A stretch of 64,000 nucleotides of DNA from Paenibacillus sp. Soil766 (lineage in GTDB: Bacteria; Bacillota; Bacilli; Paenibacillales; NBRC-103111): positions 81,512-145,511 of the forward strand of contig NZ_LMSJ01000015.1 of NCBI RefSeq assembly GCF_001428105.1, in the 5' to 3' direction. A program made the position numbers and the translations under genes. The notes below the pieces were generated by a model. The model had not been told where the DNA came from. It worked only from the letters and a program-made list of their open reading frames with translations, and searched no databases. This document shows, piece after piece, positions 55,388 through 64,000 of the stretch; position 1 is the stretch's first letter; every line of letters begins with the position of its first letter.

Positions 55388-57157
55388 ATGCACAAAGTTG
55401 GCAGTACTTCCTTGAAATGGGGCTTTACAATCCGAAAGAAGCTTTTAGCCTTTTGCCTATTGTTGTTGTTGATTCCTACGGTGTTTTTATCTATTGACAG
55501 TTATTTTAACGCCAAAGACGAGACGGATAAGCTCATTGAGAAAAACCTGGAGAACAGCGTCAAGCTGATGGTTCAAAATATTAATCAGCTAAATGAGCTG
55601 GTCAAGAACGGCCAATTAACGATGCAGCTGGCGGAAGAAGACGCGAAGCTCATCATGTTGGGCAGCAAGCAGGCAGATGGAACAAGACCAATTAATCGTA
55701 ATATTAACATGGGCGTCAACGGCTATTATTTTGTCCTAAACGATAAAGGGGATTTGCAAGCGCATCCGAGTCTGGAAGGTCAGAATATATGGGATAAAAA
55801 GTCGTCGGACGGCGTTTATTATATCCAGGACATGATTCGCCAGGCTCAAAATGGCGGCGGTTTTACCTTCTATGACTGGCCGCTGCCAAACAGTGACCAA
55901 GAGGCGATGAAGATAGCCTATGCCCTCAAAGTGCCGGAATGGAATTGGATTGTCGTAGCTGGTTCCTATTACCAGGACTACAATGAAGGTCAGAAGCGCC
56001 TGTTGCATTCCATGATCACGACGCTGCTCATTTGTCTGGTCTTGGGGACAGTGGGGGTTATCCTATTCTCCAATCATATCTCCAAACCGATTAAGAAAAT
56101 TGCTGCTGAAGCCCGAAAGCTTGCGACTGGCGACCTGACTTCGGATGCGCTGTACATTAAGAACAGGGATGAAATCGGCAAGCTGGCCAGTGATTTTACG
56201 ACGATGAGCACGAATTTAAAAACGCTGGTGAAGCAAGTGATGCATAGCTCAGATCAAGTTTCCGCAGCTTCGGAGACGTTGCAATCCTCCATTGAGGAAA
56301 CGACACAAGCTTCAAGGAATATTGCGGAGTCTACGCAGCATATTGCGGCAGGCATCGAAACACAAGCGATGAGCACGGAGCAAAGCTCCAGAGCAATGGA
56401 AGAAATGACGCAGGGAATTCTGCGCATTGCCGATACGTCTTCGCAGGCCTATGAAACATCCATTCAATCAAAGACGGAAGCGGAATACGGCTTCGGGCTT
56501 ATTGAGCAGTCCATTTCCAAAATGCAGTCCGTGGAGGAAGCAGTCAACAATATCTCCAAGGTGATGGAGACGCTGAATATGCGATCCCAAGAAATTAGCA
56601 GCATTGTCACCATGATGTCGGATATCGCCTCCCAAACGAGCTTGTTGTCACTAAATGCCTCTATTGAGGCGGCACGGGCTGGGGAGCAAGGCCGAGGTTT
56701 TGCGGTGGTTGCGTCCGAGGTGAAAAAGCTAGCGGAAATGTCGAAGCATTCTTCCGAGCAGATCAACGAGCTTGTCAGTCAAGTGCAGGCGGACATTGCC
56801 TCCGCTTCCAGTTCGACTATCCAGGGCATTGACGAATTCCAGCAAGGCATGTTGGCGATAGAGCAAACGGGAACAGCTTTTGCTAAAATTGTGGAAACCG
56901 CGCAAGGGGTCGTTAGCCAAATTCAAGAGGCTTCGGCGGCGGCTGAGCAAATGTCGGCAAGTTCCGAAGAAATTACTGCCTCTTTGCAGGAACTGGACCG
57001 CATTGCCGGGCAGTCGGCCAAAAGTTCGGAGTCGATTACCGCCGCAACGGAAGAACAAATTGCCACGATTGACGAGATTGCGCAATCCTCCAGTTCTCTT
57101 AACCACATGGCGACAGCGCTTAAGGAGATGGCACATCAGTTTCAGATTAAGGAATAA
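55388..57157 (+). CDS. Methyl-accepting chemotaxis protein with single Cache domain
   Basis: A 589-residue chemoreceptor. TM1 is about residues 17-37; an extracellular sCache_2 domain spans roughly 45-215 with [19 protein letters not shown] and [14 protein letters not shown]2 is about 220-240, then HAMP and the signalling hairpin with [33 protein letters not shown] at 55388 with AGGAGG upstream is preferred over that at 55355. sCache_2 domains often bind small carboxylates. It follows the lyase operon but has its own promoter region. Confidence 0.93.
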   Translation: MHKVGSTSLKWGFTIRKKLLAFCLLLLLIPTVFLSIDSYFNAKDETDKLIEKNLENSVKLMVQNINQLNELVKNGQLTMQLAEEDAKLIMLGSKQADGTRPINRNINMGVNGYYFVLNDKGDLQAHPSLEGQNIWDKKSSDGVYYIQDMIRQAQNGGGFTFYDWPLPNSDQEAMKIAYALKVPEWNWIVVAGSYYQDYNEGQKRLLHSMITTLLICLVLGTVGVILFSNHISKPIKKIAAEARKLATGDLTSDALYIKNRDEIGKLASDFTTMSTNLKTLVKQVMHSSDQVSAASETLQSSIEETTQASRNIAESTQHIAAGIETQAMSTEQSSRAMEEMTQGILRIADTSSQAYETSIQSKTEAEYGFGLIEQSISKMQSVEEAVNNISKVMETLNMRSQEISSIVTMMSDIASQTSLLSLNASIEAARAGEQGRGFAVVASEVKKLAEMSKHSSEQINELVSQVQADIASASSSTIQGIDEFQQGMLAIEQTGTAFAKIVETAQGVVSQIQEASAAAEQMSASSEEITASLQELDRIAGQSAKSSESITAATEEQIATIDEIAQSSSSLNHMATALKEMAHQFQIKE

Positions 57158-57189
57158 GATGTTAGCGGTTCACGGGCTGAACGGCTGAA

Positions 57190-57236
57190 TAGAGCGGTGG
57201 AGCGACAAGACGAATGTCTTGATTGCTCTTTTTTGG
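57190..57236 (+). terminator. Rho-independent terminator of the chemoreceptor gene
   Basis: AGAGC and GCTCT enclose CAAGAC/GTCTTG, followed by TTTTTT. Confidence 0.8.
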
Positions 57237-57324
57237 TAATCCACACGGATAGGCCTTTATGATATTGTCAGGTAAGGGCTTTCTTGCTATGATGGGGACA
57301 GATTATGTAAAAGGTGGCTGACCA

Positions 57325-57693
57325 ATGAATCGTATGGAGGCCGAATTCAGTAACCTGGTAAAAGCTTATCGCAAGAAGCATATGGGCAAAGGGCCAGAAC
57401 GCGTGACGACGACCTTCTGCAAAAGCTGGGCGATCTGTGAAATGGCGGGAAACCTTTCTCCTGTGGAGAAATTTATGGCGAAGACCGGCGATGGCAGGCA
57501 AATGCTCCGCACGGCACGCACCGAAATGGTCAAAGAAATTTACAAAGATCATCCCCCTGTAGAGATGGAAGCATTGCTTGGCGCGAAATTCATTCAGCTG
57601 TTCGTTGATATCGATATTGCGCAGGATGTAGGGATATCGGTATTCGTCTTTGATGAGGATTTGGAAAAGAAGTTCGGTACCAGACACGGATAA
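57325..57693 (+). CDS. DUF2294 family protein
   Basis: A 122-residue soluble protein. The segments EAEFSNLVKAYRKKHMGKGPERV, TTFCKSWAICEMAGNLSPVEKFM and VEMEALLGAKFIQLFVDIDI are characteristic of DUF2294, a family common in Bacillales without an established role. It lies upstream of a formate-dehydrogenase-like gene, a neighbourhood I have seen for this family, but a strong terminator separates them, so a functional link is weak inference. The ATG at 57325 is followed three codons on by another. Confidence 0.85.
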   Translation: MNRMEAEFSNLVKAYRKKHMGKGPERVTTTFCKSWAICEMAGNLSPVEKFMAKTGDGRQMLRTARTEMVKEIYKDHPPVEMEALLGAKFIQLFVDIDIAQDVGISVFVFDEDLEKKFGTRHG

Positions 57694-57763
57694 CTATCCG
57701 TTCGTACATCTACATATACATAAGTAAGGTGCTTGGCACTTGGTAGCGAACCTGCCGGAGACT

Positions 57764-57832
57764 AACCACTGTGGGACAACCCGAGACTCTTCTTGTAAAG
57801 AGGGGCTTGGGGTTGTTTTGCGGTGGTTTTTT
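57764..57832 (+). terminator. Long rho-independent terminator
   Basis: AACCAC (57764-57769) pairs with GTGGTT, ACAACCC with GGGTTGT, and CTCTT with AAGAG, then a run of six T. It ends the DUF2294 gene and insulates the fdh operon. Confidence 0.85.
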
Positions 57833-57929
57833 GCTTCTAAAGAGCCGAGGAGCGGTAGTGAACAAGCGGTTGAAACTTTAACCAACAGGCTTCGTACGAG
57901 CAGTAGATGAGAGTCAGGAAAGTGCTCAG

Positions 57930-58073
57930 CGGCCGGTTTAGGCCGTCAAAGATGTAAAATAGATGCCATACATAGTGATGCCATATATACGCAATTGGCT
58001 GTGTAAGAGGACATGCAAACTACATGCAAAAACATGGTGAGGCCATACATACACGCAATGGGAGGCGTTCAAT
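57930..58073 (+). other. Leader of the fdhF-like gene: small hairpin and GCCATAYATA repeats
   Basis: CGGCC-GGTTTA-GGCCG forms a small hairpin at 57930-57945. The words GCCATACATAGTGAT, GCCATATATACGCAATT and GCCATACATACACGCAAT recur at about 57965, 57980 and 58042. They may be regulator sites or decayed repeats. From 57840 to 57930 I see nothing recognisable. It does not match a molybdenum-cofactor riboswitch that I can recognise. Confidence 0.35.
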
Positions 58074-60431
58074 TTGGGGAAAACGAAGCACACAGGGCCG
58101 ATTAAGCTGCCCGCGAAACCAGACCCGAAGCTCTGGGTCAGTAAGATACCGTTCGGTCTCGGTAAAGTCAAGCCGAAGCATATTCGAGAGACCGCCAAGA
58201 TTGCTTGGCAAAACCGAGATAATCTGCCCTATGCGGTGAGGATTCTGACACAAGGCGTGTGCGATGGCTGCGCGCTTGGTGTTTCAGGGCTTTACGACCA
58301 GACGCTGGCGGGGCCGCACATCTGCACGACGCGGCTGAACGTCCTGCGCCTGAATACGATGCCAGCGATCCGTGAGGATCTGCTCCACGCGGACATCGAT
58401 GAGCTTAGCCGCATGAGCTCAACTGAGCTTCGCGAGCTAGGGCGGATTCCATATCCGCTCATCCGGAAGAACGGCGAGCGACGTTTCCGCCGTGCCTCAT
58501 GGGACGAAGCGCTGGAAACGATTGCGTCGAAGATGCGCGGGTTGAACCCGAAGCAGATGGCGTTCTACTTAACGGCGAGAGGGATTACGAACGAGTCGTA
58601 TTACGTGGCAGCGAAGGTAGCGAGATTGCTAGGAACGAACAATATCGACAATGCCTCGCGTATCTGCCACTCGCCGTCGAAGACGGCACTGAAGCGTTCC
58701 GTAGGCGTGGGCGCATCGACTTGCAATTACAAGGATTGGATCGGCACGGATGTCCTTGTGTTCTGGGGGAGCGTGGCCGCGAACAATCAGCCGGTCTCGA
58801 CGAAGTATATGTATGCGGCCAAACGCAAAGGGACGAAGATCATTGTTATTAACCCGTACTACGAGCCGTCGATGGAGCAGTACTGGATCCCCTCCATTGC
58901 TGAATCTGCCGTTTTCGGCACGAAGCTGGCTGATGATGTGTACCAAGTGAACATCGGCGGAGATATTGCCTTCATGAATGGCATCATGAAGGTATGGTTC
59001 GAGATGGAGGCGCGCGAGCCCGGCTCCGCGATTGACCATGCGTTCGTGGCTGCGCACACGAACGGCATCGAAGAGCTGCGCGCCCACGTGGCGCAGCAGG
59101 ACTGGACGACGCTCACGCAGTCGTCCGGTCTCACCCGCGAGCGCATCAGCGAGCTCGCAGCTCTCCTAGCGCGTGCCGCTAGCGCGGTATTCGTGTGGAG
59201 CATGGGGCTCACACAGCACCGCTTCGGCACGGACAACATCTCGCAGGTGGCGAATCTCGCCCTCCTGCGAGGTTTTCTCGGCCGCGAGCACTGCGGGCTG
59301 ATGCCCATCCGCGGCCACAGTGGCGTGCAGGGCTCCGGCGAGATGGGCGCCGATCCCTTCTCCCTGCCCGGAGGCGAGATCAGCACCGCCGCCGATCGCA
59401 AGCGCATCGAGCAGCTCTGGGGCTTCGAGCTGCCGAGCTGGCAGGGTGACATCGTTGGTGTCACCCTCGAGAACGCGCTCCTGCCCGAGGAGCAGGAGCG
59501 CAAGCTCCGGCTGTTCTACACATCCGGAGGCAACTTCCTAGAGACGATGCCGGACCCAGATTTCGTCCGCGAAGCCCTCACCAACATGGATGTCCGTGTT
59601 CACCAGGACATCATTCTCAACACCTCCACGCTGCTCGACGCCCGCGAGGCCGTAGTGGTGCTGCCCGCGATGACACGCTACGAGCAGCCCGGGGGAGGCA
59701 CATCCACCTCGACGGAGCGGATGGTATATTTCTCGCCCGAGATCGCCGGTCCCCGCATCGGTGAAGCCCGTGCGGAGTGGGAGATCTACGTCGATCTCGC
59801 CCGTCGGGTGAAGCCCGAAGCCGCAGCGTTGCTAGGCTGCGGCACCGCGGAAGCGATCCGCGCGGAGATCGCGCAGGCCGCGCCGAGCTATGACGGCATC
59901 CAGCACCTGCGGGAGCGCGGGGATGTGTTTCAGTCCGGCGGCGCGTGGCTGTGCGAAGACGGCGTCTGTCCGACGCCGGATGGCCGCGGCCGGCTGCTGC
60001 CGATCGAGCTTCCGGAGCTGCGGAAGCCGGAGGGGCATTTCGCGGTGACGACGCGCCGCGGTAAGCAGTTCAATTCGATGATCTACAGCGACGTGGATCC
60101 GTTCAATGAAGCGGATCGCTACGATGTGCTTATTCATAAAGAAGACGCGAAGGGACTCGCCTTAAATGAAGGCGAAGCGATCGTGGTATACAATGGTTTC
60201 GGCAGCATGCATGGCAGAGTGAAGCAGGCAGATGTCAAGCAGGGCAACATCGAGGTGCATTGGCCTGAGGGCAACAGCCTCATACCCAAGGGGGTGTATG
60301 AGCCATTTGCAGGCATTCCGGAGTATAACACGGCTGTCATCGTTGAAAAGGCAGAAACATATCACGCACACAAAGACACTCGTTATGTAGAGAAGCGCAT
60401 TGTAGAGCTGGAAACCGAAATGGAGGGATGA
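58074..60431 (+). CDS. FdhF/YdeP-family molybdopterin oxidoreductase
   Basis: A 785-residue bis-MGD enzyme related to formate dehydrogenase H and YdeP. C63, C66 (VCDGCALG) and C84 (HICTT) are candidate iron-sulfur ligands, one fewer than in FdhF. C198 in ASRICHSPSKTA is the probable molybdenum ligand in place of selenocysteine. The C-terminal cofactor domain (TRRGKQFNSMIY, EGEAIVVYNG) is present. The start is TTG, six bases after GGGAGGCG. It is co-transcribed with fdhD, which sulfurates the cofactor. The true substrate of YdeP-type enzymes is uncertain. The middle third is far richer in GC than both ends. Confidence 0.9.
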   Translation: MGKTKHTGPIKLPAKPDPKLWVSKIPFGLGKVKPKHIRETAKIAWQNRDNLPYAVRILTQGVCDGCALGVSGLYDQTLAGPHICTTRLNVLRLNTMPAIREDLLHADIDELSRMSSTELRELGRIPYPLIRKNGERRFRRASWDEALETIASKMRGLNPKQMAFYLTARGITNESYYVAAKVARLLGTNNIDNASRICHSPSKTALKRSVGVGASTCNYKDWIGTDVLVFWGSVAANNQPVSTKYMYAAKRKGTKIIVINPYYEPSMEQYWIPSIAESAVFGTKLADDVYQVNIGGDIAFMNGIMKVWFEMEAREPGSAIDHAFVAAHTNGIEELRAHVAQQDWTTLTQSSGLTRERISELAALLARAASAVFVWSMGLTQHRFGTDNISQVANLALLRGFLGREHCGLMPIRGHSGVQGSGEMGADPFSLPGGEISTAADRKRIEQLWGFELPSWQGDIVGVTLENALLPEEQERKLRLFYTSGGNFLETMPDPDFVREALTNMDVRVHQDIILNTSTLLDAREAVVVLPAMTRYEQPGGGTSTSTERMVYFSPEIAGPRIGEARAEWEIYVDLARRVKPEAAALLGCGTAEAIRAEIAQAAPSYDGIQHLRERGDVFQSGGAWLCEDGVCPTPDGRGRLLPIELPELRKPEGHFAVTTRRGKQFNSMIYSDVDPFNEADRYDVLIHKEDAKGLALNEGEAIVVYNGFGSMHGRVKQADVKQGNIEVHWPEGNSLIPKGVYEPFAGIPEYNTAVIVEKAETYHAHKDTRYVEKRIVELETEMEG

Positions 60432-60434
60432 GCC

Positions 60435-61244
60435 GTGGATGATGTAGAGCTTCCATTTCCTGCGACCACAACATGGTCTATTCACCGTTATAATGGTTCG
60501 GAGGTGCTTCCTGAGGTGGATACGATTGCTATCGAGGCGCCTCTGACGATTCTGCTCGATGGCGAAGAATTCGCCACACTCGTCTACACACCAAGCGACA
60601 CAATGGATTTGGTTACGGGTTTTCTTGCTTCCGAAGGGATGATCCGATTCGTCGATCAGATTGAATCCCTATCCCTCGAGGAGGACCGCGGCTTCGCCCA
60701 TGTGAAGCTGCGCCATCTTCATCAGCTGAGCCGTCAGATGGTATCCAAGCGATTCATCGGCTCCTGCTGCGGGAAAAGCCGGCAGTTTTATTTTCACAAT
60801 GATATGCGCACAGCCAAAACAGTGACCACGAAGCTCAGTCTGACTATCCCCCAATGCTTTCATCTGATGAGCGAACTTCAGGAGCAGTCATCGGAATTTC
60901 GAGCGACAGGAGGTTTGCATAACGCAGCTCTGTGTACAGTCAGCGAGCTTCGAGTTACCCGAGCAGATATCGGCAGACATAACGCGCTGGATAAAATATA
61001 CGGACACACCCTTCGGGAGCGGATTTCGGTTCGGGATAAGGTTCTCGCTTTCAGCGGAAGAGTCTCTTCCGAAGTTGTTTTAAAGACGTCAAAAATCGGC
61101 GTCGGCATTCTTTTGTCGAAATCAGCACCAACCGATCTAGCCCTCCGACTCGCTCACGATCTTGGTATTACAGTGGTTGGCTTCATTCGGAAGGACCATT
61201 TAACCGTGTATACCCATCCCGAGCGCATTGCAGAATGTCGATAA
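60435..61244 (+). CDS. fdhD: Formate dehydrogenase accessory sulfurtransferase FdhD
   Basis: A 269-residue protein that passes sulfur from IscS/NifS to the molybdopterin cofactor of formate dehydrogenases. The catalytic cysteine region is C111/C112 in IGSCCGKSRQF, and GGLHNAALC and DIGRHNALDKIYG are conserved binding segments. It starts at GTG, three bases past the fdhF-like stop, with GGAGGGATG upstream, so translation is coupled. It serves the preceding enzyme. Confidence 0.95.
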   Translation: MDDVELPFPATTTWSIHRYNGSEVLPEVDTIAIEAPLTILLDGEEFATLVYTPSDTMDLVTGFLASEGMIRFVDQIESLSLEEDRGFAHVKLRHLHQLSRQMVSKRFIGSCCGKSRQFYFHNDMRTAKTVTTKLSLTIPQCFHLMSELQEQSSEFRATGGLHNAALCTVSELRVTRADIGRHNALDKIYGHTLRERISVRDKVLAFSGRVSSEVVLKTSKIGVGILLSKSAPTDLALRLAHDLGITVVGFIRKDHLTVYTHPERIAECR

Positions 61245-61339
61245 AGTTACCTTTTTGTGGAAATATTTATATTGTCTCTCTACCAGAATTGTGCTAGATT
61301 CTAGCTATTGCCAACTTTTGTTAAGAGAGGAACGACATA

Positions 61340-63862
61340 ATGGGGAATTGGAAAATTTGGATGAAAAAAGGGAGTATCTCGCTCGTTGCAGCCCTCGTAC
61401 TTGTGACGGTTGCACAGCCGATGTCTTCGCATGCTTACGCAGCTGAAATTAACGCAGAGATTCCGCAGGTTATTGAGAAAGCCTCGCCTTCCGTGGTCGC
61501 CATTATAGGAAAACCATCCTCAGAGATGGACAAGTCATTAGAGAAGAACCGCTTTAACCTTGCACACGGAACGGGTGTCATTGTGGCCTCGAACGGTGTG
61601 ATTGTTACGAATGCTCATGTCGTGAAAAATATGAAAAATATCGTCGTCGTGACCTCCGAGGGGACAACCTATCGCGGGCATGCTTCGAATATTGATGAGG
61701 AGAGCGATCTGGCGCTCGTCAAAATCGACGCTACAGGCCTCCAACCGGCCACCTTTGCATCTTCCTCGGATATTAAAGTTGGTGAAACAGTAGCGGCAAT
61801 TGGTACGCCGATTTCGTTCGCTTTACGTAACTCTGTAACCGTGGGCATTGTCAGCGGTCTAGATCGCTCGGTGAGCTCGCAATATCAGCTGATTCAAACA
61901 GACGCAGCCATTAATCCGGGTAACAGCGGGGGCGCTTTAATTAATATGAAGGGCGAAGTCATTGGGATTAATACGATGAAATACGCCGATATTGGCGTGG
62001 AAAATCTAGGATTCGCCATTCCTGTAGATACGGTCAAGTATGTCTTGGAGCATTTTGAATTGTATGGCAAGGTGAAGCGCGCTTATACAGGGCTTGAATT
62101 AGAAGAAAGCTGGGAAGCTGTTGTCGGCTTGCCGAGCTCGACGGGGCTGCGAGTGACCTATGTGGACGCGGATTCACCGGCAGCAGAAGCGGGAATTGAA
62201 CAAGATGAAATTCTGGTTTCGGTTGGTCCTAACTCGGTCAAAACACTCGTGGACTACAACGAGGCGATTAAAAAATACTCGCCAGGCCAATCGGTGGATA
62301 TTCAGCTTCAGTCAGGAAGCACGACATTGACCAAAGCCGTGAAACTGGGGGAATTGCACAGCACAGAAACGACGTTAACCGAGGATGCCGAGGGGAGTTC
62401 CTTGGATGCGGACAGCGGCAAAACGAAGATTGGCGACAGCCACTTCGGCTGGTCCATGAAGTACCCGGCGGGTCTTGTCAAAACACAACAATCAGACGAT
62501 GGTGATTCCGTTAGCTTCGTTGATGCAAAGGGCGAATTCGCGCTTTCCATTCAAGTAGATAGCGAGCAAAGTGATGAGCTGTCGGCGGCGGCTCTTTTGA
62601 CCAAAATCGCAGGTGATGATGACAGTGAATATTCAGGCTATGCGGATAGTTCAACGATTCTGGAGCGCCAATATGTGAAGCGGGCAGGGAGTCCTTATGC
62701 CAAAATCGTGAGCCGATCGGGTGATGATGGCTATATCCAGACACGAGGCTATCTGCAGGGTGGTCGTTTGTATACGGTAAAGCTTTTCGTAACCAAAGAA
62801 CAATACACGAATCGTTCCAAACAAAACAGCTATAACGATCTGTTAGATAGCTTTAAGCTTGATTTTAATACGGCAGATAACTCGCTGAAGGATATTTCTG
62901 TCTTTAATTCTGATGATGTGACCTATACGAGTGAATATGGGTTATCGATCGATTTGCCTGCGGATTGGGAGCAGGATCATCGTGGAGGCAATTCCTTTTA
63001 CAATGAGGATTATTCGCAAACCGTACAAGTTCATGTGACCTCAGCTTCATCTGGTGATACCCTAACGGAATGGGTGGGTAGGGAGATTGGTGAGTTTGAA
63101 GCCCAATACAGGGCGGATTATCGCCGAGCAGACAAGCCAATAGAGGTAACCGTAGACGGTGTGCCTGCGTGGCAGGTAGGTTTCGCGAGTTCCTTGGGGG
63201 ACGAGTGGTATGCGGGGAGTTCGCTCTTTTTTATCAAAGACAAGTACAAATATGAAGTGCAAATGACCTATCCACAAGATGATCAAAGTGATGAGCTGGA
63301 GATGTTCTGGGATAACGTGGTGGCGTCGATCTCCGTGGATAAAGAAACGATGGATGGGGAGCTTGGCTTCATTCAGGATTTAGATGAACTTGCTGATCCG
63401 GATCGTACAGTGCTGTACAAGAACGAGAAATGGGGCTATACCGTGCGTATCCCGGAAAATTGGACGACGAGCGGCTCATACGATGGAAATGATCCCACGA
63501 CGAAGTCCTTTACGTTCACAGGCGGTTACTTACGTATAGAGGCAGACAGCAAGAAGGTCTACACCGAGGTCTTGAAGGATGCGGAAGAAGAGCACGTGGA
63601 AAGCCACAGCAATGATAGTGACTACTCGTACTCGTCAGAGGATGTTACGCTTTTCGGTGATGTCAAGGCGAAGAAATACACGGTGAACTATTTGAAAGCC
63701 CACATTCCGTATGCCGAAACGGTATATCTGTTTAATCGCAAGCAAGTCACGTATACGGTGACGCTTCGTATCGATGCTGCGGTCAGCACGGATGCGAATG
63801 TCGCTCGGGTGAACAAGGCGTTCGCTTCGTTCATCTTTGTGAACGGTGCGGGTGGGAAATAA
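61340..63862 (+). CDS. HtrA/DegP-like serine protease with three repeated C-terminal modules
   Basis: An 840-residue exported S1C protease, about twice the usual HtrA length. A signal peptide ends near residue 34; the catalytic triad is H93 (VTNAHVV), D123 (ESDLALV) and S196 (PGNSGGAL). A PDZ domain spans about 245-335. Then come three similar modules at about 366-510, 528-667 and 692-835, each beginning with an aromatic-rich phrase such as GWSMKYPAG, YGLSIDLPADW or WGYTVRIPENW, like PsbP/MOG1-type folds. Unlike Bacillus HtrA it has a cleavable-looking signal rather than a cytoplasmic tail. GAGAGG precedes the ATG. Confidence 0.88.
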   Translation: MGNWKIWMKKGSISLVAALVLVTVAQPMSSHAYAAEINAEIPQVIEKASPSVVAIIGKPSSEMDKSLEKNRFNLAHGTGVIVASNGVIVTNAHVVKNMKNIVVVTSEGTTYRGHASNIDEESDLALVKIDATGLQPATFASSSDIKVGETVAAIGTPISFALRNSVTVGIVSGLDRSVSSQYQLIQTDAAINPGNSGGALINMKGEVIGINTMKYADIGVENLGFAIPVDTVKYVLEHFELYGKVKRAYTGLELEESWEAVVGLPSSTGLRVTYVDADSPAAEAGIEQDEILVSVGPNSVKTLVDYNEAIKKYSPGQSVDIQLQSGSTTLTKAVKLGELHSTETTLTEDAEGSSLDADSGKTKIGDSHFGWSMKYPAGLVKTQQSDDGDSVSFVDAKGEFALSIQVDSEQSDELSAAALLTKIAGDDDSEYSGYADSSTILERQYVKRAGSPYAKIVSRSGDDGYIQTRGYLQGGRLYTVKLFVTKEQYTNRSKQNSYNDLLDSFKLDFNTADNSLKDISVFNSDDVTYTSEYGLSIDLPADWEQDHRGGNSFYNEDYSQTVQVHVTSASSGDTLTEWVGREIGEFEAQYRADYRRADKPIEVTVDGVPAWQVGFASSLGDEWYAGSSLFFIKDKYKYEVQMTYPQDDQSDELEMFWDNVVASISVDKETMDGELGFIQDLDELADPDRTVLYKNEKWGYTVRIPENWTTSGSYDGNDPTTKSFTFTGGYLRIEADSKKVYTEVLKDAEEEHVESHSNDSDYSYSSEDVTLFGDVKAKKYTVNYLKAHIPYAETVYLFNRKQVTYTVTLRIDAAVSTDANVARVNKAFASFIFVNGAGGK

Positions 63863-63873
63863 GGTGTGATGAG

Positions 63874-63902
63874 AAAGCAGCGGGAAACCGCTGCTTTTTT
63901 CT
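63874..63902 (+). terminator. Rho-independent terminator of the protease gene
   Basis: AAAGCAGCGG pairs with CCGCTGCTTT around GAAA, followed by T. The last 95 bases of the window show no gene; GGTTCAAATCC at about 63934 looks like a tRNA T-arm, but no tRNA can be folded around it. Confidence 0.85.
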
Positions 63903-64000
63903 GTGTGCGCCTCACAGTCGCACAATCTAGGTGGTTCAAATCCACACGGTAACTTTACCCTTTGAAGTGCCGTAGCCGAAGTAGAGGTCCGACCCTCCTG

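Noticed and set aside
57930..58073. Molybdenum-cofactor riboswitch before the fdhF-like gene
   Set aside because: Only one small hairpin and short repeats are present; the multi-stem core expected of that RNA is not seen.
63930..63960. tRNA gene suggested by GGTTCAAATCC
   Set aside because: The upstream bases belong to a terminator and no D-arm, anticodon arm or acceptor stem can be paired.

Overview
The window reads as chromosome from a Paenibacillus-type Firmicute. The grounds are two YesM/YesN two-component systems paired with MalF/MalG-like or LplB/LplC-like sugar ABC transporters, a GlpP-controlled glycerol regulon, AGGAGG ribosome sites with frequent GTG/TTG starts, a glutaminyl-tRNA synthetase, and Gram-positive style secreted proteins. 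The genus is inferred from gene content only; no rRNA or complete tRNA is present. Most genes are housekeeping, catabolic or envelope functions in short operons that end in clear hairpin terminators.

Layout. 1-3.4 kb: the start of a GNAT acetyltransferase, an M42 aminopeptidase, and an MBL-fold hydrolase with its TetR regulator behind a palindromic operator. 3.5-5.9 kb: an AlkA-type glycosylase, a decayed tnpB (IS605/IS1341 type) with a LexA-like box, and an orphan hairpin. 5.9-12 kb: a ribosomal-protection (TetM-like) GTPase, then glpP-glpK and glpD, each transcribed through a leader terminator. 12.4-19.9 kb (minus strand): solute-binding protein, two permeases, YesM, YesN, KDPG/KDPGal aldolase and a broken galactonate dehydratase fragment, which together suggest aldonate or galactose-type sugar acid uptake. 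20-25 kb: a carbamoyltransferase homologue, LysR, MFS transporter, a secreted protein and a VTT-domain membrane protein.

25-33 kb: a complete IS1182-family element sitting inside an intergenic repeat, a (CCCCAA)n tract, DUF421 protein, SDR, rpiA, DinB, a WYL regulator and a secreted protein. 33.6-41.5 kb: M29 aminopeptidase, glnS, a histidine phosphatase, an OmpR-type two-component system followed by a small secreted triple-repeat protein, and a potassium channel. 41.6-45.8 kb: a CPA1 antiporter, an unknown 93-aa protein and an ArsB/NhaD transporter behind a probable attenuator, then a DUF72 protein and a 35-codon membrane peptide. 45.9-55.2 kb: a second YesN/YesM pair divergent from a solute-binding protein, two permeases and a cytoplasmic heparinase II/III-family lyase, a unit for uptake and breakdown of uronate-containing oligosaccharides. 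55.4-64 kb: a chemoreceptor, DUF2294 protein, FdhF/YdeP-type molybdoenzyme with fdhD, and a large HtrA-like protease with three repeated C-terminal modules.

The least explained signals are (1) a family of degenerate, roughly 26-bp, imperfectly palindromic intergenic repeats spaced about 50 bp apart at five loci, one split by the IS1182 element; (2) two 96-bp copies of another repeat headed by a TTTCGGTTACCGAAA palindrome that keeps an open frame; and (3) the leader of the ArsB/NhaD transporter. All similarity statements rest on reading motifs by eye; no search was run.
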